Positions 42,779 to 52,000 of a stretch of 64,000 nucleotides of DNA are shown here, in pieces. Within the stretch, counting starts at the first letter, position 1, and the number at the start of each line of letters is the position of its first letter. The notes below the pieces were generated by a model. That model made no database searches. It worked only from the letters and a program-made list of their open reading frames with translations, and was not told the origin of the DNA. A program made the position numbers and the translations under genes. This stretch comes from Halonotius sp046719765 (GTDB lineage: Archaea > Halobacteriota > Halobacteria > Halobacteriales > Haloferacaceae): NCBI RefSeq assembly GCF_046719765.1, contig NZ_JABEBY010000018.1, positions 1-64,000 of the forward strand. The letters run 5' to 3'.

Positions 42779-44056
42779 TCACAATAAGTCCTTGAGTAGT
42801 GACTCTGCACTTTCCCTAATATTTCCACAAAATTCCGTGAAAGAGTTAACATCGACAGAGGTCGGGAGTTCATGGACAACCATCGGATAGCGACCACGAA
42901 CAGTATATTCGGTCTTGACGGCCCCATTTTGGCATGGATAGACCAAGGCTCCAGGAACATCATCTGCCAACTGGTAGGCTGTTAGCTGGTAGATATCGCT
43001 TTGTCGAACAGTTCCAGTCTTCCATTTTGCATCTCCCGTGAACACCACATCATCAACGGCATTCCAAACAACAAGATCGGGCCGCATCTGCACTCGCGGA
43101 GTACCTCCAGTTACGAGGCCGGTAACATTGGCTTGGCCCTCAACCTGCCATCCATCCCACTGATTGCCTTGCTCAATTGCATCCCGAAACGCTCGTTCAA
43201 CGACAGCCTCAAAGATCTCATCCATATTGATGAGTAGCCCATACGACCCTCGCCTCCCTTCTCGCAATTCTTCAACGTAGACGTTCCGGACGATTAGTTC
43301 GGCCAACCGGAGTGCATCGCGGTAATATTCATTCAGCCGAGTCACCTCAATGTCAGCAAACTCATGGGGCCTAACTTGCCGAGGTGCGACCTCTCGACGG
43401 AACCGCGTGATCTGTTGGTCGAGGCGTTGTCGAAGCCGCCTGTCTGTCACAATTCGTTTGACTAGCATCGCCGCATACAGTACTCCCTGATTGGCCGGGA
43501 TATTCGCCGACAGCTCGTCATAGTTTACTTCGAATTCAGTTGCCGCCGCTCCCTGTTGTTGTAGTTGTCGCTGAATATCGAGTTGCCCACGAAGAAACTC
43601 CTCTGAGTTGCGCTCTCGTTGGTACGCTTGTGCGAGACCGTGCTGCAATATCGTTTCTACCTCATCAACAAACAATGCAGCCAGAGCATCGAGGAAGGCT
43701 GTCCCACGCTGTACTTCGGTTCGTCGTTGGATTGTCTGAGCCTCAACTCCATTGGCATACTGAAGTAACGATACAAAATTGTCACCGGCACTCTTTGGGA
43801 TCACCTCAATTGTTGGACCATCAGGTAGAGCAGCGATCCCGACAAACCGGGAAGAAGATAACACCACATGTCCATCACCGGTGTATTCGATGTCCAGTTT
43901 GGTAGTGTCAGTATTGATCCGTTGGTCGAGAAATTCGATGTCGGTTTCGGTCAGCGATAGTGGCTGTGACTCACTCCACTCAGTGAGCGTCACCGTTCCA
44001 GACTCGGGAATTGTCTCCGAGTCCGTTGACTCTTCATCGATTTCTGAAGGAGTCAT
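42779..44056 (-). CDS. mcrC: McrC-like subunit of a 5-methylcytosine-dependent restriction system, 425 aa
   Basis: McrC proteins carry the nuclease of the McrBC complex, which cleaves modified DNA with the GTPase McrB. The N-terminal part shows the McrC signature (LEYTGDGHVVLSSSRFVGIA, PDGPTIEVIPKSAGDNFVSL, LQYANGVEAQ). The C-terminal part is PD-(D/E)xK-like: VQMRPDLVVW, then DVVFTGDAKWK near residue 340, with Asp, Asp-x-Lys in place. ATG overlaps the mcrB stop by 4 bases (ATGA). It is located next to a BREX operon in a defence island. Confidence 0.88.
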   Translation of the reverse strand: MTPSEIDEESTDSETIPESGTVTLTEWSESQPLSLTETDIEFLDQRINTDTTKLDIEYTGDGHVVLSSSRFVGIAALPDGPTIEVIPKSAGDNFVSLLQYANGVEAQTIQRRTEVQRGTAFLDALAALFVDEVETILQHGLAQAYQRERNSEEFLRGQLDIQRQLQQQGAAATEFEVNYDELSANIPANQGVLYAAMLVKRIVTDRRLRQRLDQQITRFRREVAPRQVRPHEFADIEVTRLNEYYRDALRLAELIVRNVYVEELREGRRGSYGLLINMDEIFEAVVERAFRDAIEQGNQWDGWQVEGQANVTGLVTGGTPRVQMRPDLVVWNAVDDVVFTGDAKWKTGTVRQSDIYQLTAYQLADDVPGALVYPCQNGAVKTEYTVRGRYPMVVHELPTSVDVNSFTEFCGNIRESAESLLKDLL

Positions 44057-46755
44057 TGGGTTTCTTTCTCGGACAATTCCTCCATCTCTGCTGCATTCTG
44101 AAACAGCTCGTCGGTCGTTTTGACGAGGTCTACAAATGCAGCAATCGCTTCATCATACATCTCGCTATCGTAGAACTCATCGACTACCGTCTGTGCGTCG
44201 CGGGTTTCGGTGTCTGCTAACTCCCACTCCCGGCCAATGATCCGGAAGTTTTCCGCGCCAGTTACCTCAAAGCCGATTTCGTTGTATGCATCTTCGTGCC
44301 GTTCAGCAATCTCGGGAACAACTGTTTTCGCCTTGTTTTTTGAATTCAGGTGGACGGATACACGACCGTTGCGCTCCGGTTCTGGTTTGAAAATGAACTG
44401 CACGCGCTCTGGGATATACGGCTGTGCCGAATGGAAACGAAGCGAGCGTCGATCCGTGTCCTCGTGGGTGACTTCATACATCTCATCAGTACCAAGGAGA
44501 TCACCCACGCGCTCAAATATCTCCTGTTGTGCCTCCTCATAGACACGATCAAACGTCTGATACTCGGATTCAGTACTCGAATTCCCGTCTGTAGCGGGTA
44601 CGTCACTACCCAGCTGTTCCCCGACATCAATTATCTCTGTGAAATCAGTTACAATGTCCACACCGACGAACGCACTCAAATCATCGACGAGTTCCTGCAG
44701 GGAGAAGGTTCCTAACTGCTGGGTCTCCACATTGACGAGGTGCTCAATTGCGCCGTCGAAGAGATCCTGGGCAATTCGATCAAACTGTCCAAACTGGTAT
44801 TCCTCCAGTAACGGCAACAGATCATATCGCCATGTATCCAAAACAGCCTGTGGGCTGTCGAGGCCGAACAGGTAGGAGTGGCCGATCTGTTTTCCTTTGC
44901 CGAGATCAGGGGAGGTGAGTATATTCTCGTTCAACCGTTCGAAGGCGCGAATAGACAATGCTTGGAGTACGGCCATCGGTGTTGGCTCCTCTGTAAGCGT
45001 CTCTGTGATGGCGGTTGTATCCGCAAACCCGTACTCATCGTATAGCACATCGAGGTCTGGTGGGAAATCGATAAACCGGAAGCGACGCCGCAAAGCAGCA
45101 TCAACAAGTGCAATTGACCGATCTGCGGTATTCATCGTTCCGATTACATACAGATTCGGTGGCAACGAAAAGTTCGTATCTGAATGGGCCAGCTGAACGG
45201 TGAGTGACCCACGTTTATCATCTTCAAGTAGTGTAATCGTCTCCCCAAAGATTTGTGCGAGGTTTCCGCGATTGATTTCGTCGATTATCAACACAAACGG
45301 TGAAGGTGATTCACCGTCTGGTGTTTGGTCATAGGCTGTTTGGGCTCGCTCAGCGATTCGTTTCAGGATTCCATCCTCCACCGTATAAGCGACCTCCCCG
45401 GAGTTCGTCGTTGAAGCGGTGAGCCCCTCAATGAAGTCCTCATATGAAAACGAAGGATGGAACGTCACGGATTGCACTTGCTCTTCACGAGGCTGCCCAT
45501 CGGTCTGGTCATATACCCACCAGTTGGCGAACCGCTGGGCCTCGAATGTTTTCCCAGTTCCCGGCGGCCCATAGAAGACGACTTGATTAGCCTCTTGCAA
45601 CTGGCGGGCAATTGTTCTACGACGTTCTTCCGGTGGCTTTTCAGGTGGTTCTACATCATCAAGCCGATTGAGTCGGGCATATTGTTGCCGTAGGCTATCG
45701 AATTTCTCGATGACAGATTCAATTGTCAGACTATCGAGTTGGGTGAACGTCTCAACATCGACGTTCCCTTCCCATCCATCCTCTCGAAAGTCGTCACCAG
45801 CATATAAGCCGTGTCGAACTCTGTCAGCACGAATCCCAACGAACAGTTGGTAGGCATTTGCTTTGTCACCACGCTCTGCCGGATAGAGCGCGAACCACGT
45901 TTCATCATTTAATTGGTTTCTTGGTTCGATAAAATTCACGTGGTGGGATACGCTGTCCGTCAGTTCCAACTCAGTTAGCAGATAATCGGTGATCTCGTGT
46001 AGATAGGTATCAATTCGCGGTTTGAAGTAATCATAGTATAGTTGACCAAGAACGGTGAACTCATCATAGGCTTGCATAATATCTGTTTCATGCTTGTCAT
46101 TCTCTTCAGCCTCAAATTCTTCTACATCTTCAATCGAGAGTGACTCAGCCGACTGAATCTGCTGTAATGACTGATACCGAACGCTGTTTATTTTCTCCTC
46201 TCCTTCGTATTGTGATTGTTTAGTCGATAGATACTCGCTTGGGAGCCGATGAATAGCTGCGATAAGATCGTCTGGAGAAGAACGGTCAGTTTGCTCTTTT
46301 GTGCTGGCGGATTCTTCCTCGCCCTCAGTTGCGAGCAGATCCTGTCTATATCGCTGAAGACGCTTGGAGAACCCCCAGAGATATCGTAAACCAAACGTAG
46401 CGAACGATTCCGGTAGTGGGTCTGAACCGAGTCGATGTAAGAACCCTTCAAAATCAGCCACCTCGATGGTTCGGCCGTATTGAGACGCAAAATTCTCTAC
46501 GAGTCTTTCTGTCAACTTGCTATAGAGGTCGCGTTTTTCATCTGCAGATAGATCCTCAAGACTAGCCGCTGGGGAAGCTCTCCGATCAGTGTTGCGGGCA
46601 GGGCCCCAATCAGCGAAATAACTGATTAGAGCCTCCAATGCTGCTTCATCATAACCGGTTGTTTCATGCCGTTCAGACGGTGGGAGGGCGAGAAAAGCGT
46701 CTTTCAACGCCTCAGTATCAAAGACATATTCTTGTGCCGTGAGAAGGCTTGGCAT
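44053..46755 (-). CDS. mcrB: McrB-like AAA+ GTPase, 900 aa
   Basis: The AAA+ domain occupies the middle: Walker A FYGPPGTGKTFEAQRFA near residues 394-402, Walker B FVLIIDEINRGNLAQIFGET, and NLYVIGTMNTADRSIALVDA with LRRRFRFI (sensor 1/McrB signature MNTADRS). The long N-terminal region (about 1-370) is helical and strand-rich; the target-reading domain should be there, since McrB reads modified cytosine with a variable N-terminal domain. A C-terminal region (about 720-900) contains a further alpha/beta domain. ATG at 46753-46755; the brxA start lies on the other side of a short shared promoter region. Confidence 0.9.
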   Translation of the reverse strand: MPSLLTAQEYVFDTEALKDAFLALPPSERHETTGYDEAALEALISYFADWGPARNTDRRASPAASLEDLSADEKRDLYSKLTERLVENFASQYGRTIEVADFEGFLHRLGSDPLPESFATFGLRYLWGFSKRLQRYRQDLLATEGEEESASTKEQTDRSSPDDLIAAIHRLPSEYLSTKQSQYEGEEKINSVRYQSLQQIQSAESLSIEDVEEFEAEENDKHETDIMQAYDEFTVLGQLYYDYFKPRIDTYLHEITDYLLTELELTDSVSHHVNFIEPRNQLNDETWFALYPAERGDKANAYQLFVGIRADRVRHGLYAGDDFREDGWEGNVDVETFTQLDSLTIESVIEKFDSLRQQYARLNRLDDVEPPEKPPEERRRTIARQLQEANQVVFYGPPGTGKTFEAQRFANWWVYDQTDGQPREEQVQSVTFHPSFSYEDFIEGLTASTTNSGEVAYTVEDGILKRIAERAQTAYDQTPDGESPSPFVLIIDEINRGNLAQIFGETITLLEDDKRGSLTVQLAHSDTNFSLPPNLYVIGTMNTADRSIALVDAALRRRFRFIDFPPDLDVLYDEYGFADTTAITETLTEEPTPMAVLQALSIRAFERLNENILTSPDLGKGKQIGHSYLFGLDSPQAVLDTWRYDLLPLLEEYQFGQFDRIAQDLFDGAIEHLVNVETQQLGTFSLQELVDDLSAFVGVDIVTDFTEIIDVGEQLGSDVPATDGNSSTESEYQTFDRVYEEAQQEIFERVGDLLGTDEMYEVTHEDTDRRSLRFHSAQPYIPERVQFIFKPEPERNGRVSVHLNSKNKAKTVVPEIAERHEDAYNEIGFEVTGAENFRIIGREWELADTETRDAQTVVDEFYDSEMYDEAIAAFVDLVKTTDELFQNAAEMEELSEKETQ

Positions 46756-46893
46756 ATACTTGTCACCTCAGAAGCAATCTAGATAGAACTTGCGGTGAGT
46801 CTCGGTCAATATGCGTGATCGGAACTTCCTTCCATGGAGGTAGGTGGAGATGCTTCCCTATATCTAAGTACCGTCAATGAAGTCTCATGTAGT
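46756..46893. promoter_or_regulatory. Divergent promoter region between mcrBC and the BREX operon
   Basis: About 140 bases. A CTATATCTAAG element near 46858-46868 is about 30 bases upstream of the brxA ATG at 46894, as expected for an archaeal TATA box. The two defence operons may share control from here. Confidence 0.4.
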
Positions 46894-47736
46894 ATGAGTC
46901 CTCGCCCCGATGGACACGGAGTTTCTCTTCCTTCACTTGATGCCACCTATACTCACGGCGAGGTGACAATGAACCTCACCAGTTGTGGGTTGCTTGTCGA
47001 GAATGCCGAAATTCTCGCCCAACTCTATGCCCAACACCGCGACTGGACTGTGGTTGAAGAACGTTGGTTAGAGGAGCGATTTGATCAACGAAGCACTCGC
47101 GGGAGTTCCAAGAAAATCTATCGTATTCTCAGTGGTCGATTCAAAACTGCCACCGGGGATCTTCCGAGTATCGCTACACTCCCGTCTATCTTCGAGCAGT
47201 GTGAGACAACCCAAGAGAAGGCTCAAGTGTTGTATTTCTATCTACTTGAAGAAGATCCGCTGGTGAAGTATGTCGTTCATCGCTACGTAGACCGGTTAGT
47301 GCGAACTGGCGTCGATGGACTGGATTTCAGCGAAGAACCTATCCACAATATTCTCAATGAGGTTCATTATGAAGACGGAACCGAGTTCGATTATGCGGAT
47401 TCGACTTCCCGTCGATGGGAAGAAGGATTCCGATCAGTGATGCGGGACATCGATGTACTTGAGTCGCAGCAATCCCTCCAAGGTGAAGTTCCAACGCTCG
47501 GAACCATTCCACTTCTCATTGCCTCGGGATACTCGTGGGAACATCACGGTGAAGAGTGGCTATCACAACCAACTGGCTGGCTGTATCTCTTCCAACCCGA
47601 ACAGTACTGGAACACACTCGTTGAACGGGTGAGTGACCATCCAAGCTGGGAGGCTAGCAAAATGCACGGCGAACTCCGACTGAGTCCGACAGACGATACC
47701 TACGGTTGGGCCGATCCGTGGGAGGGAGAAATATGA
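46894..47736 (+). CDS. brxA: BrxA-like protein (DUF1819 family), BREX, 280 aa
   Basis: I start at ATG 46894 (MSPRPDGHGVSL); a longer frame begins at 46834. The segment about 35-140 matches the BrxA pattern: LTSCGLLVENAEILAQLYAQ, WTVVEERWLEERFDQRSTRG, SSKKIYRILSGRF, and ETTQEKAQVLYFYLLEEDPL. BrxA is a small DNA-binding protein of BREX phage-defence systems. This copy is longer than the roughly 200 residues typical of type 1, with an extra C-terminal domain. Its stop overlaps the next ATG by 4 bases. The identification is supported by the unmistakable brxC and brxB genes that follow. Confidence 0.75.
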   Translation: MSPRPDGHGVSLPSLDATYTHGEVTMNLTSCGLLVENAEILAQLYAQHRDWTVVEERWLEERFDQRSTRGSSKKIYRILSGRFKTATGDLPSIATLPSIFEQCETTQEKAQVLYFYLLEEDPLVKYVVHRYVDRLVRTGVDGLDFSEEPIHNILNEVHYEDGTEFDYADSTSRRWEEGFRSVMRDIDVLESQQSLQGEVPTLGTIPLLIASGYSWEHHGEEWLSQPTGWLYLFQPEQYWNTLVERVSDHPSWEASKMHGELRLSPTDDTYGWADPWEGEI

Positions 47737-50700
47737 CTGCCGAGGAGTGGTTTGCTGCTGACGTTGGCAGTGATTTTGAGGAATCAGTCCGCATTGACCG
47801 GGAAGACGCCGGTCGTGATCACCGACTCGACTCCATCGACACCTACCACGTGACCACAGAATCCGAAGAGTTCATTTCTGATTTCCTTGCGCGCCTGCGC
47901 GGAGAATCACAGGATATGCGATCAGGGGCGAACTACTGGCTCTATGGCTACTATGGGAGCGGGAAGAGCCACCTCCTGAGTGTTCTCCGCGGATTGATGG
48001 ACAGCGACTGGCTTCGGGAGCAGAACGGCGTCTGGGAGCAACTCACCGGTGAGCAGGAATTCGAGACGCTCAACGATATGTGGACATCGATCCACGACGA
48101 GTATGAGGTCATCCCGATTTCAGTGAACCTCCTGAAACATCAGGGCCAGAAAGAACGCAGCTTCAGTGAGATCGTCCTGCAGGCCGCCCACACATCTGAG
48201 CGGCTGACAGGCGTCGATAATGGCCTCTCATCACAGCTTGATGTGGCGTATTTCGAAGACTGGTATCGAACGACCGATGCGTGGGAAAATCGGACAGCGA
48301 CGACCCAGTCCGTCTTACAGGAAACAGTTGACTCACCAGGGAAGTACGATTGGCAGGACGTACAGCAGTACGCTGCACTCGCTGAACGTGTTCTTCCGGG
48401 ACTCTTCGAGCAAGAAACAGGCACCGCTGACGGGCTCGATGACCTGACACCCTCAGACCTTGATCCACAGGCTATGGTAGAGCGGTTGGAGAAGCTCCGA
48501 AGTGAGCGAGCTGTGGAATTCGACAAACCAGTCAAACTCGTCTTGCTTCTCGATGAGGTGAGTCTCTTCATTGGGACAGACTTCGACCGACTCACCGAGT
48601 TACAGACGCTTGCAGAGAGTGTTGATGAGATCGGTGATGGCGATATACAACTCGTGGCGACTGCACAGGCTCAAATTGAAGATGTCGAGCCCAAGTTTGC
48701 AGCCAGAGGCGCGGACTTCAGTATTGTCAAAGATCGATTCCCACATCGGTTCGGGCTCCCGAGTCGTCACGTCGGCGAAATATCGACACAACGTCTTCTG
48801 AAGAAGACCGACGACGGCGAACAACAGGTCGAAGACGTACTCAAACAGACGAGTAATGATCCAGAAACGTTACTCGTCTACTCCGGGATTGAACAGAATA
48901 CTGATCCTCCGCTCGACAACATCGATCACGGCCGCTTACTGGCGTTTTATCCCTTCCTCCCATACCAGCCATCGTTATTCTTAGAGATCCTCTCTAACCT
49001 ACGTGAAGAAGCCCATGATCCGGCTAAATCTATCTTCTCGGGCACTGCACGTGCGATTCTTGCCTTAGTGCATGGACTCCTCGAAGAGTGGATTGACGAA
49101 GGCAACGAATCAGCTGTCATCTCACTCGTCGATTTCTACGATCTCATCGAGCCCGAACTTGAGGATATCACGCCACAGGATGTTGGCGTCATCGATGAAA
49201 TCGACTCTAAACAGGATGACGGAGAGTTGCAAGAACTTGACGTGAAGGTGGCTAAGGCTGTGTTACTGCTACAGCATATCCCTGAGACGATTCCAATGAG
49301 CGAGCGGAATATTGGAGTCGCGGTCTTGAGCGATCTCGATGGCCCAACACAGTTCCAAATGGAGAATCGCGTCGAAGAGTCACTCCAACGACTCCGAAAA
49401 TTCATTCGACCGACACACAACGAGACCGGCGCAAAGTACGCATTCACACACCCCGAAGAACGGGAAATCATCGAAGCTTCCGAAGCAAATCTTGAGGATG
49501 CTGATTGGGAAGCGATTCTCCCAGCTGTTGATTCATACCTGTGGGAAGATATCGTCAGAGAACTCTCTCTACCGAATTCAGCAGAATACGGCGATACTGG
49601 GGAACAGTACCCTGTACGATACGAATTCAGTGTCGATGGCACTGCATTCGATACTGCCGTTGAAGCTGAACAGGCTCTAGATGTCTCTATCGCTGTCGAG
49701 GGGTTGTCACCAACTGAAACAGAGCCGGTGAGTCAAGATAGCGGAGATCCGCTTGAATGGGCAATTGGGCAAGATGGGCTTGATGACCTCCGTGATACAC
49801 TCGTCGAATGGTGGGCTCTCCGCGATGCAGTCGGCGAGCACACACTTCCTGAATCGGTTGAGCGTGACCTATCTGACCGACGAACCCGTGCAATAAGCAA
49901 GCTCTCAGAAGCCCTCAAAGGCGGCTCCTTCGATGTTGCAGACCGTGGAGATCAGATCAACGGACTATCATCGGCAGTCGAGGAGTATCTCGATGTCAAT
50001 TATCCCGATGACTTCCATCCTGTAATGCTACAGGTAGACGACGAACATCTCCAAGAGCTCAGAGGCCTCAGTGCGCAAGACTCGCTTCCAGCTTGGGCCC
50101 AACAAATTGAGGTTGCAACCGAAGATCCGGAAACACATGGCGGGGCGACCCAAAATAACGTCCGTGCCTTCACTGGTCGCCAATTGAAAAACCGCGGCGG
50201 GAACCTAGCGATGGCTACTATCCTGGATGGGATCGTCGAGAAAAAGCCGATCTATGAAGAAGCAAAACCGGCACTGTGTGCGATTATCTGGGGGTTGTGC
50301 CGAAAAGGCGATTTCTTACCCGTCGATGAAACGGGAGATTCAATCGAATTAGACGCAGTCATTGATCTATCAAAACTGACTACAACACGACTCAAGATCG
50401 CCGGTGGAGATAACGTCCGAGATATACTCCGCAAAGGTGGATTCATTGATTCAGCTGAAACAATTCCGGACGGGATCGTCAGACTCCAATCTGCAAACGA
50501 GAGGCTAGTAAACCGGCTCGATAGCCTCATTGAGGATGTCGAGATTGTGAAGAGGGAGGATATTCAGACTGCTGCTGTCCAGAACCTGCTAGCTTCCTTC
50601 ATTGAAAGATTAGAGAGCAAACGAGAACAAGGGGTTGAACGCCGAGAGGAGGTGAAATCGCGTGATACCGACTGGGAGGAAGTCGTTGCGGACACAACAG

Positions 50701-51422
50701 AAGCGCAAACGTGGTATGATGACGCCACAGATATCTGGAACCGGCGACTATCGGCCCTTACCCAACTAGATGCCAGATTAACGCTCGCCAACCAACCATT
50801 CAGTTGGCTCTCAGAAAAGGCTGAGGCGGCTAGACAAGACCTCACGCAGAATATCGAAGACTACGACGGCGCATGGTGGACACACGATGGTTGGGATCGA
50901 TTCAATGATGCCCGAACAATTTCGCCAGCACTCGATGATATATTGGAAGACGACTGGCAGTCATTCCAAGCCGACACAAATATCGATTCGTTCGTTGCTG
51001 ACCTGCAGGCCTCGCCGTGGATCAAACCGTCACGGGAATTCAGCTCAAATATCCGCCCAGCGTTTGAAAACGAGTATATCAGACCATTACACCGAGTTTC
51101 ATCGTGGTATGAAGACATCTCAGCGGCCGTCACAACGATTCTCGGCGGGACAACTGAAAATGATGCCGAGGACTTCATCCGTGCTACAACCGCCATTGAT
51201 GACCTAGAACCGCTTGCTGTCGTTGCTGGCAGTGAAGTTGCAGCCCTACGTGAGACATTCAACGACTTGGTGTCTATCGTCGGCGAGCAGTCGCCTGCTG
51301 ATATCACTATGATTGGCGTTCTCCCCGCTGATCAAGACTCGATTGATGCCGAATTGGAGCGACTGGTGAAAGAACACGACCTCAGTGTTGAACGCACTGA
51401 TACGGGGGTGATGATCCGATGA
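47733..51422 (+). CDS. brxC: BrxC/PglY-type P-loop ATPase, copy 1, 1229 aa
   Basis: ATG at 47733 overlaps the brxA stop by 4 bases. Walker A GYYGSGKSH is at about residues 72-80, and Walker B KLVLLLDEVSLFIGTD at about 265-280. The pattern FYPFLPYQPSLFLEILSNLR and a long helical, coiled-coil-rich C-terminal half (about 830-1100) are typical of PglY/BrxC. These ATPases are core BREX components thought to assemble with the methyltransferase and PglZ. The protein is only distantly similar by eye to the second copy (51997-55839), so the duplication is old. Its stop overlaps the brxB ATG by 4 bases. Confidence 0.88.
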   Translation: MTAEEWFAADVGSDFEESVRIDREDAGRDHRLDSIDTYHVTTESEEFISDFLARLRGESQDMRSGANYWLYGYYGSGKSHLLSVLRGLMDSDWLREQNGVWEQLTGEQEFETLNDMWTSIHDEYEVIPISVNLLKHQGQKERSFSEIVLQAAHTSERLTGVDNGLSSQLDVAYFEDWYRTTDAWENRTATTQSVLQETVDSPGKYDWQDVQQYAALAERVLPGLFEQETGTADGLDDLTPSDLDPQAMVERLEKLRSERAVEFDKPVKLVLLLDEVSLFIGTDFDRLTELQTLAESVDEIGDGDIQLVATAQAQIEDVEPKFAARGADFSIVKDRFPHRFGLPSRHVGEISTQRLLKKTDDGEQQVEDVLKQTSNDPETLLVYSGIEQNTDPPLDNIDHGRLLAFYPFLPYQPSLFLEILSNLREEAHDPAKSIFSGTARAILALVHGLLEEWIDEGNESAVISLVDFYDLIEPELEDITPQDVGVIDEIDSKQDDGELQELDVKVAKAVLLLQHIPETIPMSERNIGVAVLSDLDGPTQFQMENRVEESLQRLRKFIRPTHNETGAKYAFTHPEEREIIEASEANLEDADWEAILPAVDSYLWEDIVRELSLPNSAEYGDTGEQYPVRYEFSVDGTAFDTAVEAEQALDVSIAVEGLSPTETEPVSQDSGDPLEWAIGQDGLDDLRDTLVEWWALRDAVGEHTLPESVERDLSDRRTRAISKLSEALKGGSFDVADRGDQINGLSSAVEEYLDVNYPDDFHPVMLQVDDEHLQELRGLSAQDSLPAWAQQIEVATEDPETHGGATQNNVRAFTGRQLKNRGGNLAMATILDGIVEKKPIYEEAKPALCAIIWGLCRKGDFLPVDETGDSIELDAVIDLSKLTTTRLKIAGGDNVRDILRKGGFIDSAETIPDGIVRLQSANERLVNRLDSLIEDVEIVKREDIQTAAVQNLLASFIERLESKREQGVERREEVKSRDTDWEEVVADTTEAQTWYDDATDIWNRRLSALTQLDARLTLANQPFSWLSEKAEAARQDLTQNIEDYDGAWWTHDGWDRFNDARTISPALDDILEDDWQSFQADTNIDSFVADLQASPWIKPSREFSSNIRPAFENEYIRPLHRVSSWYEDISAAVTTILGGTTENDAEDFIRATTAIDDLEPLAVVAGSEVAALRETFNDLVSIVGEQSPADITMIGVLPADQDSIDAELERLVKEHDLSVERTDTGVMIR

Positions 51423-52000
51423 CAAGTAATAAGCCGTTCCATGATTTCACTGAACGACTAGCTCAATTCGCAGCTGGTCGCCGGGGAATCCGGAATCCAT
51501 TCGTCATTGTACCGCTCAAACCGAAATACGAGCATCGAGTCGCAGATCGCCTTACAGACTGGGCAGAGAATCCACATCAGACCGAAGAGTTCCCTGATGA
51601 CGGCACTGTCCAAGTACTCCAACTCAACGAATTACTGACCGAGACGCCAGTGTTTGACCTCGCTGTCGATCTTGGAAAAGACAGCTCACCCGCATCGATA
51701 ACGGACACAATGCAGGATCGATTAGCTTCAGAACTCGTCTCTACGATGATTGACCATATTGAGGAACCCAACAGACAGCGACACGTCGTCTTGCTTACTC
51801 ACCTCGGGAGTCTTTATCCATTTACGCGGGCGTCCGAACTGCTTGATGAATTGGATCGGCGGAACGTCCAGTCAACAATCGGGATTCCGTTCCCCGGTGA
51901 AATTGTCGCTGGGTCATTGCGGTTCTTTGACGGTGAATCACGGAATTACTACCCGGCACATCAAATCGATGGCCAGATTCAGGGAGTGCATCTGCAATGA
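51419..52000 (+). CDS. brxB: BrxB-like protein (DUF1788), 193 aa
   Basis: The sequence NPFVIVPLKPKYEHRVADRL, VLQLNELLTETPVFDLAVDL, HVVLLTHLGSLYPFTRASEL and FPGEIVAGSLRFFDGESRNY matches the BrxB/DUF1788 fold and length (about 190-200 residues). In BREX it is a small essential protein of unknown activity. Both ends overlap neighbouring genes by 4 bases, so its production is coupled to both BrxC copies. The start is ATG at 51419. Confidence 0.85.
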   Translation: MTSNKPFHDFTERLAQFAAGRRGIRNPFVIVPLKPKYEHRVADRLTDWAENPHQTEEFPDDGTVQVLQLNELLTETPVFDLAVDLGKDSSPASITDTMQDRLASELVSTMIDHIEEPNRQRHVVLLTHLGSLYPFTRASELLDELDRRNVQSTIGIPFPGEIVAGSLRFFDGESRNYYPAHQIDGQIQGVHLQ